Below, piece after piece: positions 46,386 through 54,342 of a stretch of 64,000 nucleotides of DNA. A program made the translations under genes and the position numbers. Position 1 is the stretch's first letter; each line of letters begins with the position of its first letter. The stretch is from positions 62,001 to 126,000 of the forward strand of contig NZ_LMLZ01000002.1 of NCBI RefSeq assembly GCF_001422735.1, in the 5' to 3' direction. This DNA comes from Acidovorax sp. Leaf78. Lineage in GTDB: Bacteria > Pseudomonadota > Gammaproteobacteria > Burkholderiales > Burkholderiaceae_C. The notes under the pieces were generated by a model. The model had not been told where the DNA came from and searched no databases. It saw only the letters and a program-made list of their open reading frames with translations.

Positions 46386-47033
46386 ATGCGCATCCCCTCC
46401 GAACGCCTCGCCTTCTGGTTCTTGCGGCTCAACGGCTTTCTCACTATCCCGAACTTCATCGTGCATCCCGAGGGGCCTCGGGACGACGGCGCCTATCCGC
46501 AGCAGACTGACGTCGATGTGCTGGGGGTGCGATTCCCGCTTCGTGCGGAGAACCGACGGCGGCCCATGCCAGACCACCCGCTGTTCATGGCTGAACGTCG
46601 CAGACCGATGGTGGTGCTTTCTGAAGTGAAGACGGGGCAGTGCGGCTTGAATGGGCCATGGACTGACCCAGAGCGCCAGAACATGCAGAAGGTGCTCTGC
46701 GCCGGTGGATTCCGACCAGCCCACCAGGTAGAGGAGATTGCTAGGGCCCTCTACGGTCATGGTGTGTGGCAAGACGAGACCTTGGTCATCCATATCGTGT
46801 GTTTCGGCAATCGGCACAACTCTGGTCTTGCGAGAAGCCATCCATCGGTTCCGCAGTTGATTTGGCATCAAGAAGTGCTGCCTTTCGTCTACCGCCGCTT
46901 TGACGAATACAAGCTGGAAAAGCAAATGCACCGTCAGTGGGACGAGGACGCTCGACAGCTGTTTGCAGTGGCTGGGCAGGTGGCCAACGCGGACGAATTT
47001 GTGGCGTCAGTTGAAGTGGTCGACAAGCTCTGA
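46386..47033 (+). CDS. Putative PD-(D/E)XK-fold nuclease (cargo)
   Basis: A 215-aa protein not assigned to a named family. The first half has a restriction-endonuclease-like core: WFLRLNGFLTIPNF (helix), TDVDVLGVRFP with Asp44, then VVLSEVKTG with Glu80 and Lys82, the D...ExK arrangement of PD-(D/E)XK enzymes. The C-terminal half is helical with no recognised domain. It is convergent with the Bil block, 10 bp from the membrane-protein stop. A DNA-cutting defence role is inferred from the motif and location. Confidence 0.55.
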   Translation: MRIPSERLAFWFLRLNGFLTIPNFIVHPEGPRDDGAYPQQTDVDVLGVRFPLRAENRRRPMPDHPLFMAERRRPMVVLSEVKTGQCGLNGPWTDPERQNMQKVLCAGGFRPAHQVEEIARALYGHGVWQDETLVIHIVCFGNRHNSGLARSHPSVPQLIWHQEVLPFVYRRFDEYKLEKQMHRQWDEDARQLFAVAGQVANADEFVASVEVVDKL

Positions 47034-47043
47034 AGGATGCATC

Positions 47044-47445
47044 TCAGTTCCCCATCAGTCGGCCGATGCCTTTAGAGATGAAACTCAGGAAGGTCATGTC
47101 TTCATCATTGAGCTCGGCTCGGTCGAGGAACTTCCAGACAGCGATGGCCGAGCACACCAACAGGATGGCGATGCCGGCGCATTGGCAAGGCGAGATGAGG
47201 CGGTGCCACATGACCTGGTCCAACAAGCTCGCGAAGGCCGCAGCGGCCGAGCCCTTGAGGCTGGCCTTGCGCTCGGCGGTCCAGGCCATCATGCAAAGCG
47301 GCAACACCGTGTAGAAGACGGCAAAGCCAATCGCGCCCGTGCAAAGGGCACCGACGGGGCCGAACGACGCGGCGAGGTGCGCGGTGTTGTCCACCGCCGT
47401 GGAAAGGCCGCCGCGGCCGTGGCGCCTGTAGCCGCGCCTGCTCAC
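47044..47445 (-). CDS. Small two-helix membrane protein, fifth gene of the Bil operon
   Basis: A 133-aa protein not recognised. It has a basic N-terminus (SRRGYRRHGRGG), transmembrane helix 1 at ~30-54, a loop with charged residues, helix 2 at ~88-106 (containing CQCAGIAILLVCSAIAVW) and an acidic/hydrophobic tail. Its ATG overlaps the bilD stop by 4 bp (ATGA), so it is translationally coupled to the E1 gene. I know of no such fifth component in the described four-gene Bil operons. It could be an effector, a membrane tether, or an unrelated passenger. Confidence 0.7.
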   Translation of the reverse strand: MSRRGYRRHGRGGLSTAVDNTAHLAASFGPVGALCTGAIGFAVFYTVLPLCMMAWTAERKASLKGSAAAAFASLLDQVMWHRLISPCQCAGIAILLVCSAIAVWKFLDRAELNDEDMTFLSFISKGIGRLMGN

Positions 47446-48839
47446 GCCGCCTCCCGCGTCGAGCTGACCGGCCGCTTCTCCGCTTGAACGAAGGCGGTTT
47501 GGAGGCCTTGATAGGTGCTGGGCGCTGCGCCGGTGCGATGGCGCAGGGCTCTCATCTGCACGTCCAGGGCCGCGTAGACCAAGCCGCCGTGTAGCGGGCG
47601 CATCACCTCGGCCAGGGCCAGCACCGCCGCCAGCGCGCCAACGAACGGCGTGGCCACTGCGCGGGAAGCCAGCAGCGTCATCCCGCAGATGTCTTTGCGT
47701 TCGTCGGCGAGCTTTTTGTAGGTATCGTTCAGCTCGGGCTCGGCTTGCGCGGCGGACTCAGCCCTCCAGATTTGGGAAGGCAGGCGCGGCCCCGGGAAGG
47801 TGTGCAGGCGGATGTTGCGGAAGTCGCGGTAGCCGCTGCCCAGCCCGGTCTCGACGACCATTGCGAACGCAGCCGTGTCGAGGTCGCGACGGGCGGCGAC
47901 GTTGTCGACGCCGAAGAGGGCCGTGGTCGGCTCGTCGACCATTACGCGGTGTCCAGGACCGAACCGGCGTTCGACCAGCGCGGTGGTGAAGCCGGCGGCC
48001 TCCAGGCGGCTAGCGAGGGCCCTGACTTTCGGCTTGAGCAGGTCAGCCGCCCAGAGCAGCAAGCAGGTACTGAGGTTGGACTTGGCTGCCTTGTCGAAGT
48101 CTTGAAGCACCAGGTGCGGCCGGCCGTCGACCGGGTAGGGCAGCATGCCCAGCGTCCACGCATATGCTTGGCCAAGGTGGCCCAAACCGACGAGCCACAG
48201 GGACTTCGGCAGATAGGCGAGCGGGGGGCCTTTGTGTGCATCGTCGCGCCAGTCTGCGACGGCCAGCGGATTCCAGAGGGACATGCCGACGGTGCGATGA
48301 CCAGCCTCGACCAGGTCGCCGCGGACGTGCATGAAGGCTTCGTTGACGCCCAGCGCGGCGGCGCCAATGCCGGCGAGTGGGTTGTCATCGACGCAGGTCA
48401 GCGCGCTTTCGGCACCGACTGGCGCAATCTGGAAGCGCCAGTGGTCCCAGCCGAGCTGAACGCAGAAGGCAGGTGCAGCGGCGTCGGGCGCGGCGCCGAG
48501 CACGAGCGTCGGCAGCTCGGTCGTGGTGCAGGTGACCACCGCCGCGCCGAGCTCTTTGGCGACTTCCCGTGCGCTGCGACCTCGATACAGCGGGACATCA
48601 AGGACATGGCTCAGGTCGTCGTAGACCTCAACGCCGCCAAGAAAGGCGCGCACGGCCGTGTTCAGCGCGGTCAGAAAGCTGGCCTGCCCGGCCAGCGTGT
48701 CGGCCCAGCCGTGGCCGAGGTGGATGCGCAGGCGGTAGCGCGAAAACAAGGCTACTGCCTCCTCGGGCGAGTCAACTTCACCGGCGTCCAGCGCCATCTT
48801 GGCCAGCCGGTGCATGGAATCAGCGTTCAACTCGGTCAT
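47442..48839 (-). CDS. bilD: BilD-like E1 (ThiF/UBA) activating enzyme
   Basis: A 465-aa E1-type enzyme. An N-terminal ~200-residue domain precedes the ThiF Rossmann fold: LWLVGLGHLG (GLGHLG at 218-223) binds ATP, LQDFDKAAKSNLSTC (245-259) holds the Asp and Asn that position nucleotide, and Cys385 in KDICGMTLL is in the right place for the catalytic thioester Cys. In Bil, BilD adenylates the C-terminal Gly of BilA and passes it to BilB. It starts 4 bp inside the bilC stop (ATGA). Confidence 0.85.
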   Translation of the reverse strand: MTELNADSMHRLAKMALDAGEVDSPEEAVALFSRYRLRIHLGHGWADTLAGQASFLTALNTAVRAFLGGVEVYDDLSHVLDVPLYRGRSAREVAKELGAAVVTCTTTELPTLVLGAAPDAAAPAFCVQLGWDHWRFQIAPVGAESALTCVDDNPLAGIGAAALGVNEAFMHVRGDLVEAGHRTVGMSLWNPLAVADWRDDAHKGPPLAYLPKSLWLVGLGHLGQAYAWTLGMLPYPVDGRPHLVLQDFDKAAKSNLSTCLLLWAADLLKPKVRALASRLEAAGFTTALVERRFGPGHRVMVDEPTTALFGVDNVAARRDLDTAAFAMVVETGLGSGYRDFRNIRLHTFPGPRLPSQIWRAESAAQAEPELNDTYKKLADERKDICGMTLLASRAVATPFVGALAAVLALAEVMRPLHGGLVYAALDVQMRALRHRTGAAPSTYQGLQTAFVQAEKRPVSSTREAA

Positions 48840-49351
48840 TGAAAAACTCCAGCATTGGTAACTCGTAGGAGGCGGCCGACATCGGAACCCGAGTACGACG
48901 CCCACTGGTGGTTGCCTTGGTAGACATAGAGGCCGAGGTCACGCGGGCGCGGGTTGCCCTTGGCGAACCTGGGCACGATGAGGGCAATGTGGTCTTTCAG
49001 GGCGACCATGGGGTTGGTGCGGTCTGAACGGCTCTGCCCGGGGCCGAAGGGGTGCGTGTGGACGTCGGCCACGACGGTCATGCCGGTGGCGCGGCAGACC
49101 TCCCAGAGCTTGGCGAAGCTGTCGGCCTTCAAAGACACGTAGTCGTTGCTAAAGGCGTCGGGCTGCAGCTGCTCGTATGGCATGAAGCGCTTGACCATGC
49201 GTCCGGCATCGGTCTTGCATCCAAGGAGGAAGGCGCCGCTTTCGCGAACGCCGGCACCTTGCTCGCGCAGGTGGGCCATCAGCTCCGCCCAGAGCGCGGC
49301 CGGCACCTCAAGCAGGGGCGCAGGTGTAGTCGCGACTTTGAAGAAGTTCAT
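48836..49351 (-). CDS. bilC: BilC-like JAMM deubiquitinase
   Basis: A 171-aa Mov34/JAB metalloprotease. Catalytic Glu37 is in VRESGAFLLG. The zinc ligands are His98 and His100 in VADVHTHPFG and Asp110 in QSRSD, a H-x-H-P-x5-S-x2-D form with one residue less than the usual x6. In Bil it processes or removes the ubiquitin-like protein. It overlaps bilB by 44 bp (different frames) and bilD by 4 bp. Confidence 0.88.
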   Translation of the reverse strand: MNFFKVATTPAPLLEVPAALWAELMAHLREQGAGVRESGAFLLGCKTDAGRMVKRFMPYEQLQPDAFSNDYVSLKADSFAKLWEVCRATGMTVVADVHTHPFGPGQSRSDRTNPMVALKDHIALIVPRFAKGNPRPRDLGLYVYQGNHQWASYSGSDVGRLLRVTNAGVFQ

Positions 49352-49766
49352 GGACGACCTCCAGGTAGTGGCTGATGCCCTTGGCGGGGTTCCAGATGAG
49401 CTGCGGGTACTGGGCGAACCAGCAGTCGTGGCCGACGATGCTTTCGCGGTCGCAGGGGATGTAGAGCGCGTCGCCGCTCTTCCACCCAGGCTTGAAGGCT
49501 AGCTGCAGACGCTCGCCGCCCTGGGGCCACTTGTCGAAGGACAGCTTGCTGTTCGTCGACGGGTCCCAGAACGTGCCAGTGGGCGGCGTGGTCGGAAAGC
49601 CGCTGCAGTCCAGGCGCAGCGTGTACTCGCGCCGGTCGCGGGCGATGACGTTGATATAGACGAAAGGCCACTCTAGCTTCTTGAACTGCCAGCGGTTGCG
49701 GTCTTCGCCAGAGAGAAAGCGCGCCGACGCGAGGTCGGCACGAAGCGATTGCTCGTCCGGTGCCAT
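49308..49766 (-). CDS. bilB: BilB-like E2 conjugating enzyme
   Basis: A 152-aa E2-fold protein. The beta-meander contains YTLRLDCSGFPTTPPTGTFWD, the equivalent of the 'YPxxPP.v.F' E2 motif. The likely active-site Cys is Cys105 (LYIPCDRES) with Cys115 (GHDCWF) as an alternative. By analogy with Bil it receives the Ubl from the E1 and attaches it to the target. The ATG at 49766 is 10 bp after the bilA stop; the longer frame to 49889 overlaps bilA. Confidence 0.8.
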   Translation of the reverse strand: MAPDEQSLRADLASARFLSGEDRNRWQFKKLEWPFVYINVIARDRREYTLRLDCSGFPTTPPTGTFWDPSTNSKLSFDKWPQGGERLQLAFKPGWKSGDALYIPCDRESIVGHDCWFAQYPQLIWNPAKGISHYLEVVHELLQSRDYTCAPA

Positions 49767-49776
49767 ACCTCGCCCC

Positions 49777-50280
49777 TTAGCCGTTGATGCGGTGCGCGGG
49801 CACCAGGTCGAAGGCCACCTCGCACTGCGGGCACTTGGTGAGCGTGCCGATGTGGATGTCCACGTCAGGCTGCTCGGTAGCGCCGGCAATCTGGAGGACG
49901 TGCTCGGCGATGTCGCCCGGCGCCATGCCGAACTTCTCTCCGGCCCACAGGCGCACGCGGCCGACGGTAGTCGCCGGGCGGAACTTGTGGTGCACGACCT
50001 CGGCGCCGAAGCGGACCTTCACCTCTACCTGCTTGCAGCGGTGGAGGTGTACGCGCACGCCATGCTCCTTCTTGAGGTGCTTGACGTGGGTAGCGTAGCC
50101 GTGGGCGTCATCGTCATCGTCATCGTCCTCGACCGAGAGGGTCAGGTCGGACGTTTCGGTACCGGGCGGCAGCAGCGCTAGGGCTGCGTGCTTCAGCTCA
50201 GCGACGGTGGCATCGTCGTTGACTTCGACGAACTTGATCTCAGGGAAATACTCAGACTGGATGTAAATGCGGGTTGGCAT
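49777..50280 (-). CDS. bilA: BilA-like tandem ubiquitin-like protein
   Basis: A 167-aa protein with two beta-grasp-like regions (residues ~3-50 and ~84-160) joined by an Asp-rich linker (Asp52-58, encoded by a GAC/GAT microsatellite) and a basic stretch. It ends ...AHRING with a C-terminal Gly167, the residue an E1 would activate. A CPQC motif (150-153) lies in the second half. In Bil, BilA resembles ISG15 and is conjugated to the phage central tail fibre. AAGGAG precedes the ATG; the helicase stop is 100 bp upstream. Confidence 0.85.
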   Translation of the reverse strand: MPTRIYIQSEYFPEIKFVEVNDDATVAELKHAALALLPPGTETSDLTLSVEDDDDDDDAHGYATHVKHLKKEHGVRVHLHRCKQVEVKVRFGAEVVHHKFRPATTVGRVRLWAGEKFGMAPGDIAEHVLQIAGATEQPDVDIHIGTLTKCPQCEVAFDLVPAHRING

Positions 50281-50380
50281 TGCTGCTCCTTACAGTTGGT
50301 TGAGCGGCACGGGATGCGCTGCTCATGCTGGGTAAGTCGCAGGAAGGCCTGGAAATCGGAAGTGCTGGTGCGGAAGCGGC

Positions 50381-53300
50381 TCAAGCCGGGCAGTGCAGGA
50401 AGTGCCTGCACTTCGGGCATTCCCAGGAGTTGGGTTTCGCCTCGAACTTGCTGGCCGCCAATCCTTGGGCAATCGGCACCAGGAAGAAGTCGTCCGGGAG
50501 CCGGCCGTACGGGGAGACGGACTCTTCAGTGCCTGTGCTCAGGTCGAAGATGCGGCCCTGGAACGAGTGCCGCGGGTACGCTTCGGCGAGGTACTTCAAC
50601 ACCCACTTCAAAACCTTATGCTGCCGCGACCACTTGCCGGACGGCTTGATGCGCACGAATTCCAACTTCACCACTGACCCATTGCTAGATTTGGTGGTGC
50701 GATGCGGCGTGACGTGTAGCGGGACGCCCACGCACTCGATGTCAAACGGCTTTCCCATCGCGGCGCGGTTCGTGCCGAGCCACCTCCGACCGTTGCCTCG
50801 CAGCTGGTCAGCGTAGGCCCTTAAGTGCGGTACCGAATCCTTGAAGGCAGGGCCGAGAGAGGCAAGCACTTTTTCCACTTCCGCAGGCGGTTCGCCTGTC
50901 CCTTGGCCATACGGCACGAACAGCTCTCGCATGACCGCGCCTTCGACCAGGGCAGCTGGGTGCAGGCCCGCTGCCGGGCTCAGCTCCTTGATGAAGTCGT
51001 AGTAGTACCGTCGAGGGCACACTCGATACGACAAGAAACCTGCGAGCTCATATGAGGCAGGTGGGGCGGCCACGCTGCCTTTGATGGAAACAACCGGCGA
51101 CTTGGGCAAGGTGGCTTTGCCCTGAATGCGCTCGAGTAGATGCGCGGCGCCGGTGATGGCCGCAACGCATTCAGCGTTGTACATGGCCTTGGTTTCATAG
51201 AGTACGAGGTGCTCGCGGGCTCGTGATAGCGCCACATAAAGCTTGTTCGACGCCTCGCTCTGCTCCTCGAAGTTCTCAATGGGAGCGATGGACTGCAGCA
51301 AGGCCTGGGGCACGAGCTCGGAGTCGGTGCCCATCCGGAAATGCTTGGCGTCGATATCCACAAGGTGGACCGCTTCGAACTCGAGGCCCTTGCTTCCGTG
51401 GATTGTCATGACAGCTACCGCGTCGAGGCTGTCCGCCTCAGGGGGCGGAATGCGAAGCTCACGGTCATCGCCGATGCGCAGACGTCGGCGCAAACGAGTG
51501 ATGAAGCTGCCGACGGTCTGATACGCCCGGCTGCCATCCGGCACGCGCAGGTAGTAGATGAACTGCCAGAGCGCAATACGACGCGTGATGTCGAGGATGC
51601 TGCTACCGCCAAGATGAGCTCGGAGGATGCCCGTCCGGTCGAGGAGCAACTGGCAGGCGACCTCCCAAGGGGAATCCGACGAGTCGAGGTCGGCGAAAGC
51701 AGTTGCCCATTGGCCCAGCGTGGCAATGCCTTTTGCCGAGAGCCCGGAGGGTGGGGCAGAGACCCAGGAGAGCGGTGCCGGTCGATTCGCCTTGCACCAG
51801 CTAAGCAGCTTCTCGACGTCAGCCGGCGGCAGCTCTAGTCCTGGAAGGCGTGCGACTCGAAGCAGGCCGCTCCCGGAGCGGTCAATGAAGAGTTGCAGCA
51901 GAGCCAGCAGGTCTTTGACTTCAGGGCGCTGGAAGATGTCGCCGAGATGCAGCGCAGGCACCCCGACCGCATTCAGGCGGTCGGCCGCAGTGCTGCAGGT
52001 CTCATGAGTGCTCGCGAGGATGACTTGGTCGCGGAACGCTACGCCAAGGCCGTGAATGCGGCGGACGTTGGCTGCGAGTTCGCCGTGGACAACATCGTCG
52101 GTGGGGCACTTCACGTGACGCGGCTTGATGCCGCTGTTTCCCCGCGCCGAACCAACGTCATCGAGCGGAAGCACCATCTGCAGAGGGTTTCCCTCGCGAC
52201 CCGTGTGCTCGAAGACGCGGATGACCTCTTCGAAACTGCGTCGATTCTCGTTAAGACGAAAGGTCTTGTGCGCAGGAAAGTCATCACCGAAACGGACGAT
52301 GTTGCGCATGGACGCGCCGCGAAATCGGTAGATGGCCTGTCGAGCGTCCCCGACGACCCAGAGGGTCTTGGCGTGAGCAGCAAGGGCCTTCACGAGCTGG
52401 GCGCTGGCCCGGTTCACATCCTGGTACTCGTCGACAAGGATGTGCTTGAACCGACCGACGCTTGCGGTGTACTTGGCAAAGTCCTTAGTCAGTGCAATGG
52501 CAGGGAGCATGACGAGGTCTCCCATGTCGACGAGATTGCCATTGGCTTGCATCTTCGACTCGTAGCACCTGTACAGCTTGACGACGTCGTACTGCTTGGC
52601 CAGCGCCTCATCCGAAGTGTCTAGAGCCGACCGGTCCACCGCATCGGCAAACTCAGTTGAATCTGCAAGCTCGTCTTTGGCTCTCTGGATGGCCGAGGTG
52701 ACTTCTTTAAGCCAGTCAAGCGGATCGCCAAGGGGATTGAATGCGGTTAGGCCGAGTCCGTAGATGTGTGGCTCGAGGACCGAAATCTGAGCCATTTTGT
52801 CGGCAACGCCAAAGCGAGCTTGGAGGCCGAACTGGTCATGGTTCTTACGCAGGAACTCCAGGCCAAAAGCGTGAAACGTGCCGACCCAGATGTCATGAGC
52901 ATTCTGGACGCCCAACTGCTGCAACCGGTCAACGAGCTCTCGTGCAGCCCGATTTGAAAACGTGAGCAGTAGCAGTTCCTCGGGTTTGGCTCCCTTGGCG
53001 AGCAGGTGTTGCACTCTCATCAGGAGCGTAGCCGTCTTGCCAGTCCCTGGCCCGGCTACGACCAGTGAAGTCGTCGCAGAGGATGTGGCAGCGGCGAGCT
53101 GTTCTTCGGTCGGTGTGATGGGCTGGGACTGCTCCTCACCGGGCGCAGCTGGTTCGGGAAGAAGCAATCCGTCGAGCAGCTGTTGTCGAACCAGCTCCAA
53201 GGAGAGGTCCAGTTCTTGCGCCAACTGCGTCGCGTTTTTCCCGGTGAGGAACAGGTCGCGTGCCACCGATCGCGGCAGCAATAGCTCTCTGGCGAAGATG

Positions 53301-53704
53301 TTCGCCTGCAGTTCGGCGCGTTCTCGAGCGCCGTAGGCCTCGACTTTCTGGGAACCGAACGTATCGCCGTCCTCTGGCTTCAAGGTCGAATCGACGACCT
53401 TGTGGCAACCCTCGTGGCCTTCGTCATGAAGTTTCCAGTGCCCGAATTCATGTGCGATGAGAAACGCCCGCTCCCCGCTCGGCACGTCGTTGCGCACAAC
53501 GATTTGCCGGAATTTGCGAACCAAAACAGCATCAGCGGTTCCTAGAGCCTCGTCGTCAGGTGCCGCATCCGAGATGTCGAAGTCCTCAGCGTCTTCGGTG
53601 GCTTCGATGACTCGCTTCGATGGGATACCGGACGACGCCTCGTTGCCGAACAGCTGGTGCCTCAGCAGCGTCGCAGCCTCTCTAGCTCTATGGAAGGGGG
53701 TCAC
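50381..53704 (-). CDS. ImmA/IrrE (M78) metallopeptidase - UvrD helicase fusion with C-terminal Cys cluster
   Basis: A 1107-aa protein in three parts. (1) Residues ~60-150: an M78 peptidase with HEFGH at 85-89 and a third ligand Glu in ELQANIFARELLLP (~131). (2) ~195-890: a superfamily-1 helicase with GPGTGKT (218-224), LVDEYQDVN, VVGDARQAIYRFRGA, TIHGSKGLEFEAV and YVALSRAREHLVLYE. (3) ~920-1107: an AddB/Cas4-like end with YRVCPRRYYYDF and CPKCRHFLHC, enough cysteines for a 4Fe-4S site, but without a clear nuclease D...ExK. GTG at 53704 overlaps the previous stop (GTGA). Confidence 0.88.
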   Translation of the reverse strand: MTPFHRAREAATLLRHQLFGNEASSGIPSKRVIEATEDAEDFDISDAAPDDEALGTADAVLVRKFRQIVVRNDVPSGERAFLIAHEFGHWKLHDEGHEGCHKVVDSTLKPEDGDTFGSQKVEAYGARERAELQANIFARELLLPRSVARDLFLTGKNATQLAQELDLSLELVRQQLLDGLLLPEPAAPGEEQSQPITPTEEQLAAATSSATTSLVVAGPGTGKTATLLMRVQHLLAKGAKPEELLLLTFSNRAARELVDRLQQLGVQNAHDIWVGTFHAFGLEFLRKNHDQFGLQARFGVADKMAQISVLEPHIYGLGLTAFNPLGDPLDWLKEVTSAIQRAKDELADSTEFADAVDRSALDTSDEALAKQYDVVKLYRCYESKMQANGNLVDMGDLVMLPAIALTKDFAKYTASVGRFKHILVDEYQDVNRASAQLVKALAAHAKTLWVVGDARQAIYRFRGASMRNIVRFGDDFPAHKTFRLNENRRSFEEVIRVFEHTGREGNPLQMVLPLDDVGSARGNSGIKPRHVKCPTDDVVHGELAANVRRIHGLGVAFRDQVILASTHETCSTAADRLNAVGVPALHLGDIFQRPEVKDLLALLQLFIDRSGSGLLRVARLPGLELPPADVEKLLSWCKANRPAPLSWVSAPPSGLSAKGIATLGQWATAFADLDSSDSPWEVACQLLLDRTGILRAHLGGSSILDITRRIALWQFIYYLRVPDGSRAYQTVGSFITRLRRRLRIGDDRELRIPPPEADSLDAVAVMTIHGSKGLEFEAVHLVDIDAKHFRMGTDSELVPQALLQSIAPIENFEEQSEASNKLYVALSRAREHLVLYETKAMYNAECVAAITGAAHLLERIQGKATLPKSPVVSIKGSVAAPPASYELAGFLSYRVCPRRYYYDFIKELSPAAGLHPAALVEGAVMRELFVPYGQGTGEPPAEVEKVLASLGPAFKDSVPHLRAYADQLRGNGRRWLGTNRAAMGKPFDIECVGVPLHVTPHRTTKSSNGSVVKLEFVRIKPSGKWSRQHKVLKWVLKYLAEAYPRHSFQGRIFDLSTGTEESVSPYGRLPDDFFLVPIAQGLAASKFEAKPNSWECPKCRHFLHCPA

Positions 53705-54342
53705 GAGTCGCCCTCCCTGACTTGCTGTAGCGCGAGCAATCGTCGCTTCTCTTCGTCGCTGACCGACAGGGACTGGACCGCGGCTTTCCAGGTTTCTTGA
53801 GACGAAGCGTTTGGCGCGGCTTTCGACCGATAGCTCTTCGTCCCTGCCAATTCTGGTCCCAAGCATCTTTGGAGCCCGTCAAGCGCAACATCGAGATGCG
53901 CAGCCAAGTCGCTCAGCACCTTGATAGGAACGTCGACGATGCTTTTGGTGAGGACCTTCGTTAACAGCAGCGCAGAAGCGCCCAGGCCCGCGGCAGCGGC
54001 GGCTTGCTTGAGGCGTTTCCCGGCGAGCGACTCGATGGCTTTGCGTGCAGCTTCAGCTTGCGAGTTTGCCCCAGCCCCGTTGTCCAGTTCATGGAGCCGG
54101 TTGAGTACAAAGCTCTGCAGGCGCGAGACAGTCTCCTCAGAGACGTTGGCAATCTCTGCAGCTAGTGTCTCGGGTGAGGCGTCGTGTACTGACCAAAGGG
54201 CTGCAAACTCAAGGATGTCCTCGCGATATTGAGGATGGGCTTCGCAGGCGCGAAGAACCATGGCGGGCGATGGCTTGTCGGCGGAGAAGAAGAACTCGTC
54301 CAGAACTTCCTCGAGCGATAGCCTGCGGGTGGGCGATGTCAT
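53701..54342 (-). CDS. Unknown helical protein between sigma-like and helicase genes
   Basis: A 213-aa protein with no family I recognise. The N-terminus RRLSLEEVLDEFFFSADKPSPAMVLRACEAHPQYREDILEFAALW looks like a regulator found beside sigma factors. A central Ala/Leu-rich hydrophobic helix (AAAAAGLGASALLLTKVLT, ~118-136) is too polar at its ends to be a sure membrane span. It overlaps the sigma-like gene (ATGA) and the helicase gene (GTGA) by 4 bp each. An anti-sigma or a substrate of the M78 domain are the obvious hypotheses. Confidence 0.75.
   Translation of the reverse strand: MTSPTRRLSLEEVLDEFFFSADKPSPAMVLRACEAHPQYREDILEFAALWSVHDASPETLAAEIANVSEETVSRLQSFVLNRLHELDNGAGANSQAEAARKAIESLAGKRLKQAAAAAGLGASALLLTKVLTKSIVDVPIKVLSDLAAHLDVALDGLQRCLGPELAGTKSYRSKAAPNASSQETWKAAVQSLSVSDEEKRRLLALQQVREGDS

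Noticed and set aside
49308-49351. 44-bp overlap of bilB and bilC read as a frameshift
   Set aside because: Both proteins keep complete family motifs and plausible ends; the overlap is in different frames, as often seen in compact operons.
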